Below, one piece after another: positions 44,331 through 51,874 of a DNA stretch of 64,000 nucleotides. The stretch's first letter is position 1. Each line of letters begins with the position of its first letter. This DNA comes from Rhizobiales bacterium Y(2018) (GTDB lineage: Bacteria > Pseudomonadota > Alphaproteobacteria > Rhizobiales > Aestuariivirgaceae), in assembly GCA_005502925.1 (NCBI GenBank), contig SCPD01000012.1, positions 146,601 to 210,600 of the forward strand. Direction: 5' to 3'. The notes under the pieces were generated by a model. That model ran no database searches and had not been told where the DNA came from. It worked only from the letters and a program-made list of their open reading frames with translations. Made by a program: the position numbers and the translations under genes.

Positions 44331-44920
44331 CTCTTCAGCTCGATGATGTCGAATTTCGATTCATATTTGGGCGAGGGGAATTCGAGGCGGAATCGTTTAT
44401 CACCGACGCGTATCGCGTAAGCGACCTCGTCGCGGTCGGGATCGGCGCGATAGCGGCGCGGCTTCTCATCTGAATAGTGGCCGGCGCCCAGATAAGTGAG
44501 CCTGGTATCGCTGTCGGTATAAAACGCGCCGGAGGTGCGTTGCGAGCCGGTGAGCTTCTCGAGCCGCCAGCCCGAGCCGTCGTCGGTGACGCGGCATTTG
44601 AACCAGCCATAGATGGTGAGCGCCGGGCGCCCGCCGAGCTTGATGGTGCGGCACTGCCAGTTGCCGGTCATGTCGAATTTGCCCGAGAAGGAGAGGGGCT
44701 TGCCGGCGAGGATCGCATCCAGCGTCTTGACGTCCTTGGGCGTGCCACCTTTCCTGGCCTCGGCGATCGCTTCGGTGCGTACTTTGTCAAAATCGGCGAG
44801 GCGGGCCTTGTCGCCGGCCGTCATGAGCTTGTCGATCTCGCCATCGGCCTTGGCCAAGGTGGTGAAAGCGAACAAAACAAGCGCGGCCAGGCCGGCGCGG
44901 GCAAATACGTCAAAAGTCAC
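44327..44920 (-). CDS. DUF4893 domain secreted protein
   Basis: 197 residues with a signal peptide (FARAGLAALVLFAFTTLAKA). The mature part has MTGNWQCRTIKLGGRPALTI and YGWFKCRVTD with two cysteines that may pair, then LEKLTGSQRTSGAFYTD and FPSPKYESKFDIIELKR, matching DUF4893. Periplasmic, function unknown. Cotranscribed with the FUSC gene by ATGA overlap. Confidence 0.82.
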   Translation of the reverse strand: MTFDVFARAGLAALVLFAFTTLAKADGEIDKLMTAGDKARLADFDKVRTEAIAEARKGGTPKDVKTLDAILAGKPLSFSGKFDMTGNWQCRTIKLGGRPALTIYGWFKCRVTDDGSGWRLEKLTGSQRTSGAFYTDSDTRLTYLGAGHYSDEKPRRYRADPDRDEVAYAIRVGDKRFRLEFPSPKYESKFDIIELKR

Positions 44921-45045
44921 TTCAGGGGCCTCCGAGTCGATCGTCGCAGAATGTTAGAGATGGCGGTTGTGAGCGGCAAGGAACGTCACGATTCCGGCAA
45001 ATCGATGTGCTCGAAGCGTCTCCCCTCTCGAACAAGGCAGGAATC

Positions 45046-45846
45046 ATGGCCAAGGTCTCGCTTCTCGGCATTCCCAATGACGACAATTCCGCGATGATGA
45101 AGGGCGCCGCCGAGGCGCCGGCCCCCATTCGCGCGGAATTGCATTCCGACGCCCACAGCCTGTGGACGGAGACCGGCATCGATCTCAACGAGGCGTTCAA
45201 CGATCATGGCGACATCCGTTTCGACGGCATGCGCGATCCATGGGACATCATCGAGGAGACGGTCGGGCGCGTGCTGGATATCGGCGATCCGTTGATCTGC
45301 CTGGGTGGCGATCACGCCATCACCCATCCGGTCATGCGGGCGGTGCGGCGGCGCCATAAGAGCCTCGCCATCCTTCATATCGATGCGCATCCCGACATCT
45401 ATGACGTCTATGAGGGCAACCGGCGCTCGCAAACCTCATCCTTTGCGCGGATCATGGAGGAGGGGCTCACCGATCGGCTGATCCAGGTGGGACTGCGCAC
45501 CATCAACGGCCATCATCGCGACCAGTTCAAACGCTTCGGCGTCGAGGTCATCGAAGCGGGTCGCTGCAGTGAGGATCTCAGGTTCGATATAGGGACGCCG
45601 CTCTTCATCTCGATGGATATCGACGCGCTGGATCCGGCGCATGCGCCGGGCGTCACCTATCGCGAGCCCGGCGGCCTGACGGTGCGCCAGGTGGTCAATC
45701 TCATCCACCGTCTCGATCAGCCGATCGTCGCCGCCGACATCGTCGAATACAATCCGCGCTGCGATATCTCGAACCTCACCGCCAATGTGGCGGCCAAGCT
45801 GCTCAAGGAGATCGCCGGGATGATGATCAAGAACCGGCAGGCTTAG
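45046..45846 (+). CDS. Arginase/agmatinase family ureohydrolase
   Basis: 266 residues. Binuclear Mn ligands are visible: CLGGDHAITHPV (His), LAILHIDAHPDIYDVY (Asp-His-Asp) and FISMDIDALDPAHAPGV (Asp-x-Asp). Family members hydrolyse agmatine to putrescine, arginine to ornithine, or other guanidino compounds; specificity cannot be decided from these motifs. Given the polyamine operon 10 kb away, agmatinase is plausible. I use the ATG at 45046 (MAKVSLLGIP) preceded by CAGGA, rather than the frame's start 13 codons upstream. Confidence 0.9.
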   Translation: MAKVSLLGIPNDDNSAMMKGAAEAPAPIRAELHSDAHSLWTETGIDLNEAFNDHGDIRFDGMRDPWDIIEETVGRVLDIGDPLICLGGDHAITHPVMRAVRRRHKSLAILHIDAHPDIYDVYEGNRRSQTSSFARIMEEGLTDRLIQVGLRTINGHHRDQFKRFGVEVIEAGRCSEDLRFDIGTPLFISMDIDALDPAHAPGVTYREPGGLTVRQVVNLIHRLDQPIVAADIVEYNPRCDISNLTANVAAKLLKEIAGMMIKNRQA

Positions 45847-45849
45847 AGA

Positions 45850-47112
45850 TCAGAACTCGCTGCGCGGTTGCGGCTGGCCGGTGACGAAGCCGGTGCCGTC
45901 GAGATGATAGATGTCGGGACGGAAGTGGATGCGGCCGTCCTCGGTGGCCCAGGCGGTCAGATACATGATCCGGAGATCGGGGCCGTTGCGCACCGGCTTG
46001 TCGAGGCGCTTGCCCGACTGGGCGATGGTCTCGATCATGTCGGGGTTGAAGCCGTCCTGGCCGGACAGGATCCAATCGATCAGCACTTGGACACGATCGA
46101 CGCGGATGCAGCCCGAGCTCAGATAGCGGGCATTCTGGCCGAACAATTCGCGGGTCGGCGTGTCATGCAGATAGACCGCATATTTATTGGGGAAGTTGAT
46201 CTTCACCGTCGCCATGGCGTTTTGATCGCCCGGGTCCTGGCGGAACAGGAACTGGTTGCTCGGGGTCATATCCCAGTCGACGCTGCGCGGGTCGACCTCG
46301 CGGCCACTCGCCTTCTCGATGACGCGGATCTGCATCTTGCTCAGCACGTCGGGATCCTTGGCGAGCTTGGGCAGAAGGTCGCGTTTGACGATGGAATCGG
46401 GCGCCGTCCAATAGGGATTGAAATTGATGTCGCTGATCCGGCTCATCAATGCCGGTGAGGGACGGTCGATCTTGCCGGCGACGATATTGTGCCTGGAATA
46501 GACGGCGCCGAAATTCACCGCCTCGAGCTGGGCCGAGGGAATATTGACGAGGATGTAGCGGGGCCCGAGCTTCGCCGCATAGGCGGCGACACGCGGCTGG
46601 TTGATCTGCAACTGCCGCAGGCGGGTGGCGGCCGGGATGTTGAATTCTGCCCGGGTGCGGTCATCGACCTTGCCGGTGGGGGCGAGGCCGTGATTGGCCT
46701 GGAAGGCCTTCACCGCATTGCGGACCTCGACCGAGAATTTCTCCGGCTCGTCGACCTCGAGGCTTTGCGGCGGAAGGTAGCCTTCGGCCACCAGGCGCTG
46801 GCGCAGCACCGCGACCCCAGGGCTGAAATCACCCTTTTCCAGGTCGCGCTCGCGAACGGACGGCCAGCCGCCATTACGCGTGATGTGGTCATACATGGCG
46901 ACGGCCGCATCCATCGCCTGGGGCGAGGAGGGGGTGATCAGGGCGGCCTGGGACTGTCCGTCCAGGACCTCGGTCTGGGTGGCGAGCTTGCCGGTGGGCG
47001 CCTGGCGCGTCAGCGAGCTAATGGAACCGGTATAATCGGTGGACTGGGCATAGGCGGAAGCCGCCAAGCCAGTGGAAAGCAGCAAAGCAAAAGCGGAGGT
47101 CAGCCGTGTCAT
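45850..47112 (-). CDS. L,D-transpeptidase (YkuD domain, YcbB-like) with peptidoglycan-binding domain
   Basis: 420 residues. Signal peptide (LTSAFALLLSTGLAASAYAQ), a peptidoglycan-binding-1 domain near 150-210 (VRNAVKAFQANHGLAPTGKV), and the YkuD catalytic domain near 225-370. The latter has YAVYLHDTPTRELFGQNARY and the active Cys in LSSGCIRVDRVQ. It forms 3-3 meso-DAP cross-links or attaches proteins to murein. The longer frame start 44 codons upstream is rejected, because MTRLTSAF at 47112 begins a clean signal peptide. Confidence 0.92.
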   Translation of the reverse strand: MTRLTSAFALLLSTGLAASAYAQSTDYTGSISSLTRQAPTGKLATQTEVLDGQSQAALITPSSPQAMDAAVAMYDHITRNGGWPSVRERDLEKGDFSPGVAVLRQRLVAEGYLPPQSLEVDEPEKFSVEVRNAVKAFQANHGLAPTGKVDDRTRAEFNIPAATRLRQLQINQPRVAAYAAKLGPRYILVNIPSAQLEAVNFGAVYSRHNIVAGKIDRPSPALMSRISDINFNPYWTAPDSIVKRDLLPKLAKDPDVLSKMQIRVIEKASGREVDPRSVDWDMTPSNQFLFRQDPGDQNAMATVKINFPNKYAVYLHDTPTRELFGQNARYLSSGCIRVDRVQVLIDWILSGQDGFNPDMIETIAQSGKRLDKPVRNGPDLRIMYLTAWATEDGRIHFRPDIYHLDGTGFVTGQPQPRSEF

Positions 47113-47403
47113 GGTCGTCAAAGTCCCCGGAGTGTCCCGGAGAGAGTCGGCGATCTTGGTAAACCGAGGCTTAACCCGGCGAGGCTTCGCCTCCGCGCTA
47201 CTCTTTGTGGACTCTCCGGGATTCAGATAAGCCGTATAATTCAAAAATACTCAATAAATACAATAAGATAATAAGTATGTTGCCCAAAAGCCACAATCCC
47301 CAACAAACTTGTTTCTGGTTGTTTCTGTGTCTTGCCGAGGGGACAGAATCCGTTTTACTCTGAGGAATAATTCGGGGCCTAAAATCATCTGGAGGGGTTA
47401 ATT
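47113..47403. other. AT-rich intergenic region between divergent envelope genes
   Basis: This 291-bp stretch has no reading frame of note. It is distinctly AT-rich (especially about 47230-47300 and 47340-47400) compared with its surroundings. It must hold the divergent promoters of the L,D-transpeptidase and the outer-membrane protein. I see no clear operator or repeat. Confidence 0.5.
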
Positions 47404-48213
47404 ATGAAGAAGCTCAATTCATCTGTGGCATTGACGGCGCTTGCGGCTTTCTTTTTGGCAGCGCCAGCGGTCGCCGCGGATATTGAACCGATGCCCGAGG
47501 CGGCCGATTGGACCGCGTTCCATGTAGGCATCGGCGGTGGCGGCAATTTCGGCTTCGTCAAGGAAGACTCGAATTCGTTCATCAATGACAACAATGACTT
47601 CTTCACCTTTGGCGAGCATCACTCGGACCTCGGTGACGCCGGGCTCTTCGGAACCATCGAAGCGGGCTTCGACTATCAGATCGGCAGCAGCGTCGTCGTC
47701 GGCCTCTTGGCCAACTACGACTTCGGCAAGACGAAGATGGACAACCAGTCCAACAGTCTTGTGATCGAAAACGTCAACAATAACGTCATTGACAATGCGA
47801 CCTACGAGACCAAGTGGGAAATCGGCGACAGCTGGGCGGTCGGTGGCCGTCTCGGTTTCCTCGCGATGGACAATGCGCTGGTCTATGTCCTCGGCGGCTA
47901 CACCGAGGCCAAGGTCAAGTCGGAATCGAGCATCTCCGGCGACAACAATCCCGGTTTCGCCTTCGATACCTCGGATAGCGCCTGGGAAGATGGCTGGTTT
48001 GTCGGCGGCGGTATCGAAGCTCTGCTGACGGACAATATTTCGCTGAAGGCGGAATATCGCTACAATGATTATGGCTCAATCAAGAGAAACGACGAGATCG
48101 ACGTTTCCGGCGGGGAACAAGAGTTCTTCTTCGCAAACAGCAACCAGGAAGCCGATGTGACGGTGCACAGCGTCAGAGCCGTCCTGTCCTATCGCTTCGG
48201 GCTTGGACTTTAA
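47404..48213 (+). CDS. Outer-membrane beta-barrel protein, Omp25/Omp31-like
   Basis: 269 residues. Signal peptide (VALTALAAFFLAAPAVAA), then alternating beta strands with WTAFHVGIGGGGNFGF, FGTIEAGFDYQIGSSVVVGL, WAVGGRLGFLAMDNALVYVL, ISLKAEYRYNDYGSI and the C-terminal strand VHSVRAVLSYRFGLGL ending in an aromatic-rich motif. This is the eight-stranded opacity/Omp25 family of rhizobia and brucellae. A strong ribosome-binding site (GGAGGGG) and a strong terminator suggest high expression. Confidence 0.9.
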   Translation: MKKLNSSVALTALAAFFLAAPAVAADIEPMPEAADWTAFHVGIGGGGNFGFVKEDSNSFINDNNDFFTFGEHHSDLGDAGLFGTIEAGFDYQIGSSVVVGLLANYDFGKTKMDNQSNSLVIENVNNNVIDNATYETKWEIGDSWAVGGRLGFLAMDNALVYVLGGYTEAKVKSESSISGDNNPGFAFDTSDSAWEDGWFVGGGIEALLTDNISLKAEYRYNDYGSIKRNDEIDVSGGEQEFFFANSNQEADVTVHSVRAVLSYRFGLGL

Positions 48214-48256
48214 TCGAGATATGAAGCCGGGCCATTAGGTCTGGTCGGTACAAGCG

Positions 48257-48287
48257 AAATGGGCCCTCCGGGGCCCATTTTGTTTTT
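48257..48287 (+). terminator. Rho-independent terminator after the Omp gene
   Basis: AAATGGGCCC-tccg-GGGCCCATTT, a 10-bp perfect stem followed by TGTTTTT, 44 bp after the stop. Confidence 0.9.
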
Positions 48288-48360
48288 GATAGCATCTCCA
48301 TTTGGGGATCGGCGCTTGCCCGGGTAAAGTGCCAAATCCCCGACTTCGCGAGCCACGAAC

Positions 48361-50061
48361 ATGGTGCATCAACATACAGCAGACTTCAGCCCGGACCGTG
48401 ACCAGGATGTGAGCAGGACGGCTTTCGACCGCCAATCGCCTGCCGACGTCATGTCCCGGCTGGTGCTTCTCGGCAATCTGAAATCCGGCTTCGGCAGCTA
48501 CTATGTAGCCCTGCTGCGTGAGGCGGACGAGGTGCTGGCGGTCGGTGCAGCCTGTGCCTTGACCGATTCGGGCTTCGTGCCTCCCGCCATCCTGCCGCGC
48601 TTGGAAGAGCTGGCCGGGTATCAGGCGGTGCGCACCAAGGCCTTCGACTTCTTCATGAAGAACTTCGAATATTCGCTGGCCGAGGCCGTCTGTGAGGTGC
48701 CCGCCCGCCAGCAGGACGATATCGTGCAGGAGGGCATGCGGGCCTCGCTCGCGAATGATCATGCCGCTCTGGCGCGGACTGAGGTGCAAAAGTTCCTCAA
48801 CACCGGCACTCTCGAGCACCTGCTTCAGGCGATAAGCAATGCCGAATATGACGGCGGCTGGCGCAGCACGCTGCCGCTCCTGGTGAAGCTCGTGCTCATC
48901 AACCCGCAAGACGGGCGCTGGCCGCAGCGGCTTTGCCGCTCCATTCTGGAGGCCAATCAATTCGACCTGGTGGCCCAGTTCTGTGACATCGCGGATACGA
49001 TCGGCATATTTCCGATGACGAGCGGCATGTTCAGGGCGGCGATTGCCGGCGAACGCGGGACGCCCGAAGAAGGTCTGAAACTTCTCGATAAACTGACTAC
49101 GAAATCCGTGCCCCGCAGCGTCGAAATGGATATCTGCAGAATCAGGGCCGGACTCCTCGACCGCTGCGGAAAATTCGAGGCGGCCAATAAATACTATGAA
49201 AAGCAGAACATATTATACCGGACCGAAACATTCGACCGCGACCTCTTCATAAAACGGGCCGAGGCGAAAGCGGCGCTGGTGGTGCCCGAGCTTCCGCCCG
49301 ATGATCACGACGGGTATTTCATGATGCTCGGCTTTCCGAGATCCGGCACCACGCTCCTCGAGAATGTCCTGGCCAGCCATCCGGCTATCGAGACCTTCGA
49401 GGAAATACCGGGCTGGACAGGCGTGCAGCAGCTCACCCGGCAGTTCTGGGAGCAAGGACAGCCTTTACCTCTTGATGCGGCCATCAAGGCGCGGCAGCGC
49501 TATTATCGCGAGATCGACCGGCGCAGAAAGAAGGATACGGCCGCCATCTATGTCGACAAGCTGCCGATCCTTTCGGCGGACGCCGTGTATATCGACAAGA
49601 TGTTTCCGCGCAAGAAGTATGTCTTCTCCATCCGCCATCCCTATGATGTCGTCCTGAGCTGCTTCAGGCAGATCTTCGCGCCCAATGCGGCGATGGATAA
49701 TTTCACCACGATGGAAGATGCCTGCCGCGCCTATGACTTCACCATGCGCCAGTGGTTCAAGACACACAGCCTCGACTCCGAGAGGGTGTGCTATGTCCGC
49801 TACGATCGCCTGGTCCTGGATCTGCAGAACGAGGTCACCCGGACATTGCGGTTCCTCGGCGCCGAATGGGACCCGGGCATCCTCGAATTCGCCAAGCGGG
49901 CCGATGAGCGCAAGAACAAAACACCAAGCTATCAGAAGGTCCGCAAGGGAGTTTCGATCGGCGTCCAAAGCTCGTGGCGAAACTATGAGTTCCTCTTCCG
50001 CAAGCCCTATGCGCGCAAGCTTGATCACTGGGTCGAGTTCTTCGGATATGAGGGATTATGA
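48361..50061 (+). CDS. Sulfotransferase with helical N-terminal repeat region
   Basis: 566 residues. The C-terminal half is a PAPS-dependent sulfotransferase. The 5'-phosphosulfate loop is LGFPRSGTTLLENVLASHPA (near residue 323) and the 3'-phosphate motif is KYVFSIRHPYDVVLSCFRQ (near 420), followed by CYVRYDRLVLDLQNEV. The N-terminal 300 residues are helical with TPR-like pairs (FEAANKYYEKQNILY) but no clear consensus repeats. Fusion of TPR-like and sulfotransferase domains is known in alphaproteobacteria; acceptors are unknown. The ribosome-binding site is weak. It meets the ATP-grasp gene tail-to-tail with a 6-bp overlap. Confidence 0.85.
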   Translation: MVHQHTADFSPDRDQDVSRTAFDRQSPADVMSRLVLLGNLKSGFGSYYVALLREADEVLAVGAACALTDSGFVPPAILPRLEELAGYQAVRTKAFDFFMKNFEYSLAEAVCEVPARQQDDIVQEGMRASLANDHAALARTEVQKFLNTGTLEHLLQAISNAEYDGGWRSTLPLLVKLVLINPQDGRWPQRLCRSILEANQFDLVAQFCDIADTIGIFPMTSGMFRAAIAGERGTPEEGLKLLDKLTTKSVPRSVEMDICRIRAGLLDRCGKFEAANKYYEKQNILYRTETFDRDLFIKRAEAKAALVVPELPPDDHDGYFMMLGFPRSGTTLLENVLASHPAIETFEEIPGWTGVQQLTRQFWEQGQPLPLDAAIKARQRYYREIDRRRKKDTAAIYVDKLPILSADAVYIDKMFPRKKYVFSIRHPYDVVLSCFRQIFAPNAAMDNFTTMEDACRAYDFTMRQWFKTHSLDSERVCYVRYDRLVLDLQNEVTRTLRFLGAEWDPGILEFAKRADERKNKTPSYQKVRKGVSIGVQSSWRNYEFLFRKPYARKLDHWVEFFGYEGL

Positions 50062-51768
50062 AGCCCCTCGGGACGCGGATTTCTCGAACAGCCGGCGGAA
50101 GGCGTTCTTAGCTGCCGATATTACCTCCGGAAGGTCTTCCTTTTCCCGCAGGCCGAAATTCATGGCGGCGTTGGTCTCGAAATAGAGGATGCGACCGTCA
50201 GGCAGCACATCGAAATCAATGCCGAAAAAATCGAGAGGCGTTCGGACGCTGATTTCGCGCAGCGCCGACATGGCCGGTGTGCCCAGCGTCTCTTCCGGAC
50301 GACGCAGAACCTTCAGCGCGAAGGCGTCGGCTGCGCCCTTGGCGTCGAAGGTCATGAGCTTGGCCCTGACCTTTGGGTCAGGAGTCCGATGAACATTCCA
50401 CACCACTCCGAAACGCGCCTGGAGCAGGATCATCTCGCCCCCGATCACCGCCGCCCTGAACTTGCGGTAGGCGCCCTCGGGCAGCGGGTTGTGAATGTAT
50501 TGGATAGCGTAAAGCTGCGGTTCCGTGGCGGTCGAGAGATAGGTGGCAAGCTCGTCCGGCGTCTCAACCTTTACGGTTGCCACTCCTTCCTGCGTGAATG
50601 GACTGCGGATGATGACCGGAAAACCAAGCTGCTCACCAATCAGACGCATCAGCAATTGCCGCTTTTGCGGCTCATTGATGATGCGCAGGATGCGCGGCAC
50701 CAGGAGATTGGGAATGCCTGCAAGACGCTCGGCATTGCGCTGGCGCGTGGTGAGAATAACTTTCCGCGGATGGTTGATCACCGGCAGACCGAGGCCGTCG
50801 GCATAGCCGGCGATGAAATCCAACGCTTCGTCTCTCGCCAGAATCTCCGGATTTACCCAGTTGTTGATGATCACCCGCGGTCGCGGTAGCACGGCCAGGG
50901 CGTCTTTCGCTGAGTCCGCCTGTGGAAAGATGGAAAGAAAGCGAAATTCGTCATTCATCTTCGCGGCCAGGGTGGCCGGTGTATTGGCGTGAAAATGCAG
51001 ATGCGCCGGCAAAAATACATTCTTGATGAGTCTGGGGGCTACGTTCAGGACGCCAATCAACATCCGCTGGTTTGGCATTTCGGAGGTCAGCAGGACCGGA
51101 GTGGCCTCGCGCGCCCTCACGCTCATGCTTTTGGCTTCCTCATTGTGCAGCGCGGCTGTCGCGGCGGCCGCGTGGGCGATGAGAAGGTCGCTCCTGTCGC
51201 GGTGCTGGCCTGATGTAAGAGGCCGTAGCAACTCCAGTATTCTGTCCGCACCACCGGCGTCGATCATGAGAGGGGCAATGGCCGCCAGGAAATCCGGATC
51301 GCCGGAACGATCCGCGAGCAAGCTGTCGAGAAGCCGCAATGCCGCTTCCTTGCGGCCGAAGTCGATGAGACTGCGCGCGAGCGCCATGACCATGGCTTGA
51401 CCGTCCGGGTCAAGCGGCACGTCTTTCGGCCAATCCGGAATATCGAGGCCATCGAGAGACTCCAGGAGCTGCGTTTCAATCTCGTCCTTCTTCTGCATGG
51501 TCAGCAGGAAATTGGCGATGTTGCGCAGCCTGAGCGGAGCGGCTGTTTCAATGGACAGGCATTTGCGCCAACTCGCCAGGGCCTCCTGGCTCCGGTCGAG
51601 CCGCAGCTGCGCAATGCTCAGGAGCCACCAAAGGTCGGCATTGGCAGCTTCCGTTCGCAATAAGGTCTCATACATAGCAGCCGCTTCGGCAAGCTTGCCT
51701 TCCTGATGCAAGGCGATGGCGCGCTCTTGAGTGGCCGATTGAGTGATCTTGTCCGCGATTTTCGTCAC
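50056..51768 (-). CDS. TPR plus ATP-grasp domain protein
   Basis: 570 residues. TPR-like repeats fill about residues 8-230 (RAIALHQEGKLAEAAAMYET, LWWLLSIAQLRLDRSQEALA). The C-terminal 320 residues look like an ATP-grasp ligase. GFPVIIRSPFTQEGVATVKV near 394 is the ATP-lid loop with Arg where Lys is usual. LYAIQYIHNPLPEGAYRKFR follows, and FFGIDFDVLPDGRILYFETN near 530 carries the Mg-binding Asp and the E-x-N motif. ATP-grasp enzymes join a carboxylate to an amine or thiol through an acyl-phosphate. Substrate unknown. Confidence 0.8.
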   Translation of the reverse strand: MTKIADKITQSATQERAIALHQEGKLAEAAAMYETLLRTEAANADLWWLLSIAQLRLDRSQEALASWRKCLSIETAAPLRLRNIANFLLTMQKKDEIETQLLESLDGLDIPDWPKDVPLDPDGQAMVMALARSLIDFGRKEAALRLLDSLLADRSGDPDFLAAIAPLMIDAGGADRILELLRPLTSGQHRDRSDLLIAHAAAATAALHNEEAKSMSVRAREATPVLLTSEMPNQRMLIGVLNVAPRLIKNVFLPAHLHFHANTPATLAAKMNDEFRFLSIFPQADSAKDALAVLPRPRVIINNWVNPEILARDEALDFIAGYADGLGLPVINHPRKVILTTRQRNAERLAGIPNLLVPRILRIINEPQKRQLLMRLIGEQLGFPVIIRSPFTQEGVATVKVETPDELATYLSTATEPQLYAIQYIHNPLPEGAYRKFRAAVIGGEMILLQARFGVVWNVHRTPDPKVRAKLMTFDAKGAADAFALKVLRRPEETLGTPAMSALREISVRTPLDFFGIDFDVLPDGRILYFETNAAMNFGLREKEDLPEVISAAKNAFRRLFEKSASRGAS

Positions 51769-51874
51769 CTGCGCGACCCCTGCTGTCCGGTACAGAACCG
51801 ATCAATGTTGGATAGTTGAGGATACCGCCCCAACGGAACTCAGGCAAATTTTGAAGACGCGTCTCTTCGCGGGG

